NCBI GenBank assembly: GCA_001898225.1
Contig: MKTJ01000055.1
Span: 1-64,000 of the forward strand
Direction of reading: 5' to 3'
Source of the DNA: Chloroflexi bacterium 54-19
GTDB taxonomy: Bacteria > Chloroflexota > Chloroflexia > Chloroheliales > Chloroheliaceae
Length of the DNA: 64,000 nt
Both the position numbers and the translations under genes were made by a program. This document shows positions 41,873 to 49,775 of the stretch, piece by piece. Below the pieces are notes generated by a model. It made no database searches and was not told where the DNA came from. It was given only the letters and a program-made list of their open reading frames with translations. The number at the start of each line of letters is the position of its first letter. The stretch's first letter is position 1.

Positions 41873-42733
41873 ATGTCTGTTGTTAACTTCTTGACCCGGA
41901 CCCTTATAAGTACCCGTTTTTGTAGCCGTAATCGTAACCGGCCAAGTACGCCAGATAAACCGGGTTTTCTGGTGGGTAAACGTCTAACTATTGAACGGCT
42001 GGGCGGTCTTACTTTGGTGGGACTGGGAAGCTGGCTTCTTTTGAGACTATGGGACGGGACTTTAACTTTTTATCTGCATCCCCGTTTTAATATTCTTATA
42101 GCCCTGACCGGCCAATTGATAATCTTTGTGGGCGGCTGGCTGGCTTTTTGGTACAGGGGTAACCCGACGGAGAAAAATTCTGGCAGGCAAGCACTGGAGG
42201 TAATCAGTGGAATAGTGTTGGCTGCGGTTATAGCGTTAGCTGGACTGTTAGTGCCGCCCCGCCCCCTCGATTATAGTCGGTTGAATTTATCATCGACAAA
42301 AAGTGGAGTGGCCGTAAGCACAGGTAGTAGCAACCGGGCGTTGGCCCAGGCCCTTCTCAATCAGGACTGGAAAGATACCGCTAAACTCGATACCGTTCGC
42401 TGGAACCTGCTCGATTGGAGTGCGGCTCTAAACGAGCCAGAACGAGCCGAAAGTCTGCTCGGCCGACCTTCTGATGTGGTTGGTTTTGTGGTCCAGCCGA
42501 AAGTTGAGAACAGCCGTTATTTCCTGCTAACCCGGTATGTAGTGGTCTGCTGTACTGCGGATAGTTCTGCCCTGAAACTGCCGGTGATCAGTGATAATGC
42601 TCAAGCTCTGGAAGACGGCCAGTGGGTTAGAGTTCGCGGTACCCTGGGTAAAAGCGCCAACGAAACCCTTGCTTTTCTGGCAAGTGGCGTTGACATCATA
42701 CCCAGGCCCGCCCAGCCTTATATTTTCCCATAA
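41873..42733 (+). CDS. TIGR03943-family putative permease subunit
   Basis: 286 residues: three hydrophobic segments at the N-terminus (about 40-62, 72-95, 110-128), then a soluble domain with LLNQDWKDTAKLDTVRWNLL, LLGRPSDVVGFVVQPK and RYVVVCCTADSSALKLPVI. The VVCCTAD stretch with paired cysteines and the following ALEDGQWVRVRGTLG OB-like element are the family features. TIGR03943 proteins are coded next to UPF0718 permeases and thought to form a complex; CC may bind the transported metal. It lies 163 bp after the permease gene. Confidence 0.8.
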   Translation: MSVVNFLTRTLISTRFCSRNRNRPSTPDKPGFLVGKRLTIERLGGLTLVGLGSWLLLRLWDGTLTFYLHPRFNILIALTGQLIIFVGGWLAFWYRGNPTEKNSGRQALEVISGIVLAAVIALAGLLVPPRPLDYSRLNLSSTKSGVAVSTGSSNRALAQALLNQDWKDTAKLDTVRWNLLDWSAALNEPERAESLLGRPSDVVGFVVQPKVENSRYFLLTRYVVVCCTADSSALKLPVISDNAQALEDGQWVRVRGTLGKSANETLAFLASGVDIIPRPAQPYIFP

Positions 42734-42868
42734 ATTAGCCCGGGGTGGGTGAGGAGCAAACTTTACAGGACTCTGAGCCACCTGATTTTAACCTTAAACG
42801 GTCTGTATAAAAGGTCTTACTCCGGACAGCCCGGTCATAAATGAGCCAGTTGAAGTGGGTATAAAAGG

Positions 42869-44386
42869 GTGTTGAAAACAGCGCGACAATTTTATTTTTT
42901 GGTCTCTGGCCTGGTCCTTGTTTCGAGCCTGGCCCTGGCCCTGGTTGTAATAAGCGGTGATGTGGCAGGCCAACCCCTAAAGGCCCAATTCAACTTTCTC
43001 GCAGAGGGGCCAAACGGATTTCCCCAGCTTGCGATTACTTTCGAGCGCTCAAAAATACCGGAAAGAGCCTCGGCGGAGGCGGCCTTTGAAGTAACCCCGG
43101 CCCTGACCGGCGATTTTGGTTGGAAAGACTCCACTCTAATTTTCAACCCTTCAGGTAAATTGGCCGGTAACACGGATTACCAGGTCCGGCTTCGCGGGGG
43201 CTTAAGACTGGTGGGCGGGGGCCGTCTGAATTACGAACAGTCGAGTTGGACCTTTCACACCCGGTCACCGCGTATTATCTATCTCAAAAAGGAAGGGCAG
43301 GCCGTAAATATCTGGCTGGCAGAGAGTGGAAAGACCTCCAACCCGGCCCCGGCCCGCCCGTTAACTTTTGAAACTCAGCGCCGGGTATTGGATTTTAGCT
43401 TCTCTCCGGGTGGAGAACGGCTGGTTTACAGTCTGGAAGAGCCCGACCAGCAGCAGGCCGGACTCTGGTTATTAAAGATACCTCAGTTAACCTCCGAAAG
43501 CCCGGTCGGGTCAGGGGCAGGAACAGGGGCAGGTGTGAACACAACCCCCGAAAATAAAGATGTACTCCCGGCGCCCATAAAATTGGTCCTTGAGGCGGGA
43601 GTAAGGGCGACCGCACCCCGCTGGTCGGCCGGGGGCGATCTGATTTCCTATGAAAGGCGGCTTATATTTAAGGGTGGGGTTTTCGGACCGGCTCAACTGT
43701 GGTTGGTTAAGTCTGACGGCACGAGTCTGCCACCCCTTTACGGTGGTTACCAGCAGTCCGGATATGATCTGCAGTGGGCGGCTGGTGGAGACAAAGCCTT
43801 TTTCTGGGAACCAAAGCTGGAGGCGATAGGTATTTTCAACTTCACCGGAGAACCAAAATGGAAAACCATGAAGGGTCTGATTTTTGGAGGTATGGCACCT
43901 TCCCCCGACGGCCAGGAAATTATCGTTTCACGCTTTGACTATAGTGGCGTCCAGCAAAAAAAGATCTTGGTAAGTCTGTCAGCGGAAAAAGGGAAGACCG
44001 CCGCCGATTGGGAACCCAGCCTGCTCCAGCCACCCAATGAGGCCGGGTTTAATTATAGCGCCCCGGTCTGGTCGCCTGATGGTCGGCTGGTCGCTTTTAG
44101 CAGACAAGAAGTGGGACCCAAAACGGAAAAGAAGGATAGTCGGATCTGGCTATATGATCCGCAAAGTGGAAGTTCCTGGCCTCTAATAAAAAACGATTCC
44201 AACTTGAAAAACTTCAGTCAGGGCACTTTTAGCTGGTCGCCGGACGGGCAAAGAATTGTTTTTGAAACTTATCAAAGTGGCGCTCTGGCTAATTCTGAAA
44301 CCACTCAGTTATGGGAAGCTCCTCTGGATAGTAAAGAAACTCCCAGGCCCCTTACAGGTGGCTTCAGTCCAAGGTGGATAATTTAA
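42869..44386 (+). CDS. Secreted TolB/WD40-like beta-propeller protein with Ig-like N-terminal domain
   Basis: 505 residues from GTG 42869 (AAAAGG close before it; TTG 42872 is an alternative). Signal peptide or anchor (FYFLVSGLVLVSSLALALVV), then a Big_5-type Ig-like domain (PQLAITFERSKIPE, FEVTPALTGDFGWKDSTLIF, YQVRLRGGLRL) and a TolB-type propeller with PD40 motifs: FSFSPGGERLVYSLE, PRWSAGGDLISYE, APSPDGQEIIVSRF, PVWSPDGRLVAFSRQ, FSWSPDGQRIVFETYQ. Probably protein-binding in the extracytoplasmic space. No catalytic residues recognised. Confidence 0.75.
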   Translation: MLKTARQFYFLVSGLVLVSSLALALVVISGDVAGQPLKAQFNFLAEGPNGFPQLAITFERSKIPERASAEAAFEVTPALTGDFGWKDSTLIFNPSGKLAGNTDYQVRLRGGLRLVGGGRLNYEQSSWTFHTRSPRIIYLKKEGQAVNIWLAESGKTSNPAPARPLTFETQRRVLDFSFSPGGERLVYSLEEPDQQQAGLWLLKIPQLTSESPVGSGAGTGAGVNTTPENKDVLPAPIKLVLEAGVRATAPRWSAGGDLISYERRLIFKGGVFGPAQLWLVKSDGTSLPPLYGGYQQSGYDLQWAAGGDKAFFWEPKLEAIGIFNFTGEPKWKTMKGLIFGGMAPSPDGQEIIVSRFDYSGVQQKKILVSLSAEKGKTAADWEPSLLQPPNEAGFNYSAPVWSPDGRLVAFSRQEVGPKTEKKDSRIWLYDPQSGSSWPLIKNDSNLKNFSQGTFSWSPDGQRIVFETYQSGALANSETTQLWEAPLDSKETPRPLTGGFSPRWII

Positions 44387-44507
44387 GTATGCCCGCCCCG
44401 GGCTGGATCCCACAGAGAGGAGCAGCCAACAGCCAGATAGCTCAAGAGAAGAAATTCTTATAAATTCGCAGATTATTCGATTGAATTAAAATTTCCTTTT
44501 AAATTTT

Positions 44508-45101
44508 ATGGTTTTATTCCAAACTCGACGCAAATTCTTGAAAAGGTTGGTCTATCTGGGTGGGTTTGTGGGAAGCCAGGGCGTCCTATTAAGCGGGTGC
44601 GGTAATACTCCTGAAGGGGTTCCACCTGCTCCAGGTCAAAATGTTGTCCCTCGGTCAAACTCACCCTATCCACCAAAGGCGGAGTTATCCTCTACCGCTG
44701 TTCCGCCACAAACTCAAACCTCACCGAACGTCGAAACCACCGGACCAGGGCCGACCTCGCCCCCGACGGGAACCGGGTTAGGGGTGCCTCCGGATTACGA
44801 ACGGGTGGGACCGGTCGAAAAGTTCGGGCCTGCGGATGACCCCTATGGAGTGACCATCCGTGGGAAGAATGTAATAATTTACAACAGTGGCAGCAGTTTC
44901 TACGTCTTTAGCGACTATTGTACCCACCAGGGTTGCCAGGTTGAGTACGCCACCCGAGCCCAGAAGTTTATTTGTCCCTGCCATGGCAGCGAGTTCACTA
45001 AAACGGGTGCGGTTACCAAAGGACCGGCCCTAACTTCCCTGGCTCGTTTTGAATTCAAAATAGTCGGAGAAATAGTTTATGCGGACCTGACCCACCTCTA
45101 A
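44508..45101 (+). CDS. Rieske [2Fe-2S] lipoprotein with Tat signal
   Basis: 197 residues. The start has a twin-arginine motif RRKFLKRLV and a lipobox LLSGCG, so it is exported folded and lipid-anchored. A Pro/Thr linker follows. The Rieske ligands are all present: C138 and H140 in CTHQGC, C156 and H159 in CPCHGSEF, with C143 and C158 able to form the disulfide of high-potential Rieske proteins. This suggests an electron-transfer subunit rather than a dioxygenase ferredoxin. No cytochrome b gene lies nearby, so its partner is elsewhere. It stands alone, 121 bp after the propeller gene. Confidence 0.88.
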   Translation: MVLFQTRRKFLKRLVYLGGFVGSQGVLLSGCGNTPEGVPPAPGQNVVPRSNSPYPPKAELSSTAVPPQTQTSPNVETTGPGPTSPPTGTGLGVPPDYERVGPVEKFGPADDPYGVTIRGKNVIIYNSGSSFYVFSDYCTHQGCQVEYATRAQKFICPCHGSEFTKTGAVTKGPALTSLARFEFKIVGEIVYADLTHL

Positions 45102-45607
45102 ACAGTTAAGTTCAAACCTCTTCAATGGTTTGAAACAGGAGACTATAAGGACATAACCATTCCCCTTTTTAAAGACTTTCTTTTCCTTTATTCGACATAA
45201 TCCGGAGTTTTCTCTTCCAGGGGAAATGTACGGGTGCGCGCCGGGGAATAGAGGCAAAAAGTTTCGGAGCTGCTTTGCCGCTGGTAGGGCAAACTCTTCC
45301 GCTCTGCTCGGTAAAGTTCGGGTATCTCGGGAAAAGACGCAGGCTTAAGCAAATAGCGCGCAAGTTACTTTCACTTAAGTTACATTCAGCTTGATGCCGT
45401 TCCCACCTGGCGGGACTAACGGGACTCAGGGCGGGTAACACACTTTCAAAAAGGAAAGGCCCAAAGCCGCCTGTAAGAGATACAGGATGCCTGCACTATC
45501 CCGTAAGGCCTTTCAAAGCTAGCCTCATTAGTTATATTGAGGCTAATGAAAGCCAGGCTTGAGCCTACAATCTATAAAAAGGGTAATTAGGAAGACCCCT
45601 ATAATCA
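45102..45607. other. Intergenic region between convergent genes
   Basis: Contains a small hairpin (TAGCCTCA ... TGAGGCTA, 45520-45545) that may end transcription. No gene recognised. Confidence 0.5.
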
Positions 45608-46369
45608 CTATATATAGGCCACTGGTTCTTTATCAAAGGCTTTCTTGCAGGCCGGGGCACAAAAATAGTAATTTCGACCGGCATAACGCGACTCAAAACG
45701 GGCGGTGGTGGAATCAACCTCCATCAGGCAGACCGGATCGATTCTGGCAAGCTCTAAAGTTTCTGGATCCTCTTCCCCATGTGGTCTCTCTTGCATCCCA
45801 GGTGTAACCGCGAGCGAAGAATCCCCGGTCCTCGTTTCTACGGGAGCTGTCAGCCCTTCTAATTCGCCTGATTGAAGCCGGTCTTCCTTTATCTGAACAG
45901 GGTTCTGGCTCGGGGCTGGGGTTGAGGCATATATTGGAGGTAGATACCGTTCGAAAACGTTCTCGGCTAAAAGGGTAGGCACGGGTGCATAAATGTCCTT
46001 TAGCAATACTTCAATAAAGTCGAATATCAGGGGTATATATTTGTCATCATTAAGATCCTTAAACCAGATTGAACGCCCTGAGAGCTGAAGGAGTGCGTTA
46101 TTTCCAACCGCACAGGGGCCAAGGCAACCGGTAAAACTCAGATGAACCCTGTTTCTAATTCGGCGGTTTTCCCACTCCTGTTCGTAAAGATTGGTGTTTA
46201 CGCTTGTCCGCCCTTTTTCGGTCCAGCCGCAACAGCAATTGCCATGAGCTTTTGAACAAACCATTAAATTACCCTGCAGTTGAACGATCCTAAAATCCTC
46301 GTCCCTGGCATGAACTTTGATCATCTTTAAGGGTTTTCGACTGATACTGAGCGATTGTGTTTCTTGCAT
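45608..46369 (-). CDS. Thioredoxin-like [2Fe-2S] ferredoxin fused to a YHS/TRASH metal-binding domain
   Basis: 253 residues. The N-terminal domain (about 15-130) has the cysteine pattern of thioredoxin-like ferredoxins: C38 and C45-C47 in VCSKAHGNCCCGW, then C82 and C86 in FTGCLGPCAVGN. A Pro-rich linker leads to a C-terminal YHS/TRASH domain with C214 (IDPVCLMEV) and C237/C241 (YFCAPACKKAF), used in metal sensing or loading in copper proteins. The fusion suggests coupling of a redox cluster with copper binding. It is transcribed from a promoter with a CsoR/CstR-like operator. I do not know a characterised protein with this architecture. Confidence 0.75.
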   Translation of the reverse strand: MQETQSLSISRKPLKMIKVHARDEDFRIVQLQGNLMVCSKAHGNCCCGWTEKGRTSVNTNLYEQEWENRRIRNRVHLSFTGCLGPCAVGNNALLQLSGRSIWFKDLNDDKYIPLIFDFIEVLLKDIYAPVPTLLAENVFERYLPPIYASTPAPSQNPVQIKEDRLQSGELEGLTAPVETRTGDSSLAVTPGMQERPHGEEDPETLELARIDPVCLMEVDSTTARFESRYAGRNYYFCAPACKKAFDKEPVAYI

Positions 46370-46579
46370 ACTTTTCTTTATAACCTTTTCTTTTTCCCCG
46401 CTATCAATGGCTGAAGGGTAAATGAACTAATGGGTAACTTTCGGTATTTCAGAAGCGGCCCCCAGGTACAGGTGAAAACTACCAGCAAAGCCCAGGCTTT
46501 GTCTGACACGTCCTCTGATTCGCCAGAAATAACAAATAAGTCCTCAAAACGCCTTGATTCGGATTTCGGATATTAACTG

Positions 46580-46617
46580 GTGGGTAATAATGTGGCAGTT
46601 ACCACATTATTACCCAC
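46580..46617 (-). repeat. Perfect 16-bp inverted repeat in the ferredoxin-YHS leader
   Basis: Left arm GTGGGTAATAATGTGG (46580-46595), 6-nt loop, right arm exact complement (46602-46617). It lies about 60 bp downstream of the -10, in the transcribed leader, and contains GGGTA/TACCC as the operators do. It could be an attenuator hairpin or a third protein site. Confidence 0.75.
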
Positions 46618-46640
46618 TAAATAAGATTCAAAATTAACCT

Positions 46641-46702
46641 GTATACCCCTACCCACTAAGGGTATACGCGAAAATTATAATACCCCTGATGGGTATAGTC
46701 AA
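46641..46702 (-). promoter_or_regulatory. Promoter with CsoR/CstR-like operators
   Basis: Minus strand: TTGACT (46697-46702), a 17-bp spacer that is exactly the dyad ATACCC-N5-GGGTAT (46680-46696), and TATAAT (46674-46679). A second dyad GTATACCC-N11-GGGTATAC (46641-46667) covers the region just after the start point. ATACCC/GGGTAT dyads are typical of CsoR-family (copper or persulfide) repressors. No such repressor gene is in the window. Confidence 0.75.
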
Positions 46703-46776
46703 TACTCAGAAGTATGATTTTGAAAGCTTTCTACTTTTCCGCTAAAGGGTACTTCCGCCAGGTTCTAAGAGGAATT

Positions 46777-46980
46777 TTATTCTGGCAACAGCTTATGGTG
46801 TTGGGAAGTAACCAGGCGGGCATAAACACTATTCTTTACCAGCAATTCCTGGTGGGTTCCGTTTTCGGCTACTCGCCCATTTTCTAAAACAATTATGCGG
46901 TCGGCGGTGCGGATCGTAGAAAGTCGGTGAGCATTCAGTAGGGTAGTGCGGCCTTTTACAAGGCGGGATAAAGCCAGGTG
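46777..46980 (-). pseudogene. C-terminal fragment of an ABC exporter ATPase
   Basis: Minus strand reads [20 protein letters not shown], then [20 protein letters not shown] and [19 protein letters not shown] to TAA at 46777-46779. This is the H-loop (AHRLST) and end of an MsbA/LmrA-type nucleotide-binding domain. Walker A, B and the signature are missing upstream, so only about 65 residues remain. Confidence 0.8.
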
Positions 46981-47008
46981 AAAGGCCTATTCGTTTTTGG
47001 TATCGAGA

Positions 47009-47591
47009 TTAGAAACCGACACCCCGCATCACCTGAGCAACCTGGCGAAGAGCCTTCGCGGCCGGTTCAGCAAGTTGGCCCTGTTTGACCATTACATCAA
47101 CTTCTCCGGCCATAACTTGACCGTGTTCGGCCATATTCTGTCCTTCGGGCACCATGGCCTGGCCGTCCCACCGGGGACCTTCTATGTTGATTGAGCCTAC
47201 ATTGGCCGGGTTATGGATCCTGGCCTTAGAGGCGGTGACCAGGATGTTCAGTTACCCTGAACGGCCAGATCGCGCTGGTTCGAGTGAAGACTGCTGGCAG
47301 CGGTGGGATCAGCCGCCTGAGCTGGCCCTGCTTGCCCATTTCCTGGCCGTCTTTGAGCCAGTGTTCGCCCTGTATTAGCAGGCTTTGGCTACCCTTTCGG
47401 CCGCCTTCCTTGACCATTTCCTGGCCGTGGCTCTGCATTGTTACGCCGGCCTGTTGCATCGCCGCTCCGCTCTCCTCCCTTGAGATCAGGTTTGGCGTCC
47501 GAACCGGGGTCATATAACCGATTACTCCCAGGACAAGTATCACCGGCAAAAAGGCTCCAAGGACTGAAATGAAAATCCCCAGCTTGTGCAT
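47009..47591 (-). pseudogene. Anchored protein with GQxM repeats, frameshifted
   Basis: From 47591 the frame gives MHKLGIFISVLGAFLPVILV (membrane anchor) and a Gln/Met-rich helical part (GAAMQQAGVTMQSHGQEMVK, LLIQGEHWLKDGQEMGKQ). It then loses sense near 47290. A second frame at 47009-47215 continues in the same style: GPRWDGQAMVPEGQNMAEHG, QVMAGEVDVMVKQGQL, ending TAA 47009-47011. Between them is at least one frame change and possibly a stop. The Met- and His-containing repeats fit the metal-rich neighbourhood, but I do not recognise the family. Confidence 0.6.
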
Positions 47592-47888
47592 AACTGTACC
47601 CTCCTTGGTTGGGAACGAACTGCTAATCCAAGCTTAACAAACAAACCGGCGCACTGGACAACCAGGGCCGGTTCACTGGGCCTTAATACCAGGAAGGCTA
47701 TTTCAAATCTGGTTATAACTGCGGCCCCTGCACCTGCAAGTGCTTTCTAAAAGGATTTTGTTGTTCTTCAGGCTCTTTTTCTTGACGCCGTTATTTATGT
47801 ATATCGGGCCGTTGTTAAAGCCTGGTTGCCCTTTAGGCCCAAAGGACCGGGTAGGGTGGGGTAAAACCCCGCCCTGTATCAGGCTTCT

Positions 47889-48320
47889 TTACCGGCTATT
47901 TTTAAAGCGTTCATCCGCTGGTTTCGCCACCGCCTCAGCCTCAAGTACTGCCGGAGTATCTAAGCGGTTGATTTCTGCGGTCAGATTGTCTTGTTTCAAT
48001 TTAAGGTCGGACAGCTGAATTTTTAACCAGGCTACTTCTTCCTCACGGGAATGAAACTCGGTCGGGGGCGGCAGAGCCGGTTGGTTTGAATGGTTGTGGT
48101 TGGCGTGCGACTGGTCGCCCTGCGAACTTCCACCATGATCATGCATTCCCGCATGCATCCCGCCGTGGTTGCCACCCATCATAAAGATCATCATGAGAGG
48201 GCAGGCCAGGAGGAATAGTAACGGTAGCCCGGTGGACCCAAGGTTAGGAACTAAAGCAAAGACGAGCACGAGCGCTACCGCCAGACCACCAATGTATAAC
48301 ATCAGATTCTCTTTTTTCAT
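47889..48320 (-). CDS. DUF2933-like small membrane protein, Met/His-rich
   Basis: 143 residues from ATG 48320, preceded by GGAGGTG; a frame to 48380 is rejected for lack of a site. Two hydrophobic segments: NLMLYIGGLAVALVLVFALV and PLLFLLACPLMMIFMMGG, the second with the ACPLMMxFMM signature of DUF2933. A His/Met-rich stretch follows (GMHAGMHDHGGSSQ) and a C-terminal helix with EEEVAWLKIQLSDLKLKQDN, likely coiled coil. The family lies near copper-resistance genes. It is 76 nt after the next listed gene on the same strand. Confidence 0.75.
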   Translation of the reverse strand: MKKENLMLYIGGLAVALVLVFALVPNLGSTGLPLLFLLACPLMMIFMMGGNHGGMHAGMHDHGGSSQGDQSHANHNHSNQPALPPPTEFHSREEEVAWLKIQLSDLKLKQDNLTAEINRLDTPAVLEAEAVAKPADERFKNSR

Positions 48321-48396
48321 TTTCGCCACCTCCAATGGCTCTGACAAAATAAAATTAGGACAAAAGGTAATAGTTTTCAACCACCGGCTTATTCAC

Positions 48397-48810
48397 TCAT
48401 CCCCGGGCGGTAGTTTTACCGGACTGCGATGTTACTGGCTCTGGCCCTGGCCCTGTTAGAAACTGAATTTCACCTTCCAGGGTTTTTTCGTCTGATTTGA
48501 GATTATTTAGCTGGGCTTTAAGGCTATCGAGTTCGTCCTCTTTGGTTAGGTGATATCCTGGCGGATAGATTGATTGCCAGGAATTAACCGGGGTGTGGTG
48601 CTGGTGCTGAGCCTGGTTAAACTTCGTATTCTCGGTATTAATCGCTAAAGCAAGCCCCCCCAGAGGTAATAAGAAGAAGATCAATAAGGGCAAGATGCTT
48701 GCAGTTAAACCGGGGAAAGCTCCCATAAAACCAATGGCTGTGAGCAGAACTACCAGGCCCAGTCCAAGGAAGATTCTTATAAAAAAGCTATAAACAACCT
48801 TGCCTTTCAT
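48397..48810 (-). CDS. Small two-helix membrane protein with coiled-coil tail
   Basis: 137 residues from ATG 48810, with a strong AAAGGAGG 8 nt before. Two helices (FLGLGLVVLLTAIGFMGAF and SILPLLIFFLLPLGGLALAI), a His/Gln stretch (QAQHQHHTPVNSW), then a predicted coiled coil (EDELDSLKAQLNNLKSDEKT). The plan is that of the DUF2933-like protein downstream, without the Cys-Pro-Leu motif. First gene of a two-gene operon, preceded by an 11-bp-phased repeat array (48918-48957). Confidence 0.65.
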   Translation of the reverse strand: MKGKVVYSFFIRIFLGLGLVVLLTAIGFMGAFPGLTASILPLLIFFLLPLGGLALAINTENTKFNQAQHQHHTPVNSWQSIYPPGYHLTKEDELDSLKAQLNNLKSDEKTLEGEIQFLTGPGPEPVTSQSGKTTARG

Positions 48811-48917
48811 GTTAATTACCTCCTTTTAGCTTTCTTAATTTTAAAAAGAATGACTTTACAATACCTGAAAGTTATTTCTTCTTATCTTAGCTGACACTTT
48901 TATTAAAGCTCATCTTT

Positions 48918-48957
48918 CTTAGCGGGGGCTGAGGAAAATCTTAGGATTGGCTGAGGA
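48918..48957 (-). promoter_or_regulatory. Four direct repeats with exact 11-bp period (CTKAGSR)
   Basis: CTTAGCG (48918), CTGAGGA (48929), CTTAGGA (48940), CTGAGGA (48951), each 11 bp apart, about 110-150 bp upstream of the start at 48810. One-turn-phased direct repeats are typical of OmpR/PhoB-type response regulators. On the gene strand an AT-rich GAGCTTTAATAAAAG follows as a possible -10 region. Confidence 0.65.
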
Positions 48958-49576
48958 CTGGTAAACGTTTTGCAAGCCCGCCGGGCTGTCCTTTTAAGTT
49001 CGTTCACCTTTGTTTACTTGCTATCACCTGGTGGTTTTCCGCCAGGTGAGATAATTAAAAGAGTGAAAGCTAAACCTACCTGGAGTTAATTACGCTGCCT
49101 GTGATAATCTAATTTCAAGGAGAAAGGTAGTTGTGGGGATGGATCTTCAAACAACCAGCAGGCTTAAGGTTTAGCCACGGTAGCCCTGGCAGCCGAGTGT
49201 TGCCCTGTTACAAACGAAAACTTCCCTGTCAGCTTGAGCTTACCTGGTGCTTAAATGTGAAAGTTTAACAACCACCCTGCCTTTAGCTTTTAGCCAGGAA
49301 ACTCTATCCTACTCAGGCTATCCGGTTTCTAATTACTTTGGGCGGTGTCTCAATTATTTTTCTGTACACCCTATTTCTTAAGAGAATCTTAAACCAACCC
49401 TCAGCTAAACCTAAGTTTAAGATGTTAGATGTTAATAGTAGGGAAGCGAATAAATATGTAACCTGCTACCTTAGAAGTAGAAGGTCTAACTTGTCCCAGC
49501 TGGTCCGGGCCTGGGGTCCCAAGCGGCTGGTTCATTTTTACTGGTAAGGAGCGGTGGGCTGAAATTAGCGGCAAAA

Positions 49577-49610
49577 TAAAATACTCCGCCGCAAGCAGCG
49601 GAGTATTTTA
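49577..49610. terminator. Hairpin, possible bidirectional terminator
   Basis: 13-bp perfect arms TAAAATACTCCGC / GCGGAGTATTTTA with an 8-nt loop. It has A and T runs at the base but no gene directly before it on either strand. Confidence 0.65.
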
Positions 49611-49775
49611 AGCGGATTTCTCTCACAAGGAAGCGCCGCACGCGGCGGGGAATTCAACCCAGAGAGATTAAATACTCATGAACTCAAACTATCCTGTTCA
49701 GCTACTTGCTGTCAGGGCCCGGTATTAAGTAAAGATAAGATCTGAAAAAGAGCAATCAAAGAATGCGAAAGAGAA

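Larger units (their letters stand above)
46370..46776. other. Regulatory intergenic region: CsoR/CstR-like promoter and leader palindrome
   Basis: Holds the promoter with two dyads (46641-46702) and a 16-bp inverted repeat (46580-46617). No gene in it. Confidence 0.6.
48811..49775. other. Long intergenic region with response-regulator-type repeats and hairpins
   Basis: Contains the array at 48918-48957, a hairpin at 49024-49049 (TCACCTGGTGG / CCGCCAGGTGA with one G-T pair), and the terminator-like hairpin at 49577-49610. A 69-codon frame at 49338-49547 has no start signal and I do not accept it. Confidence 0.55.

Noticed and set aside
49338-49547. Plus-strand frame of 69 codons
   Set aside because: No start signal and no conserved pattern; probably chance in a long intergenic region.
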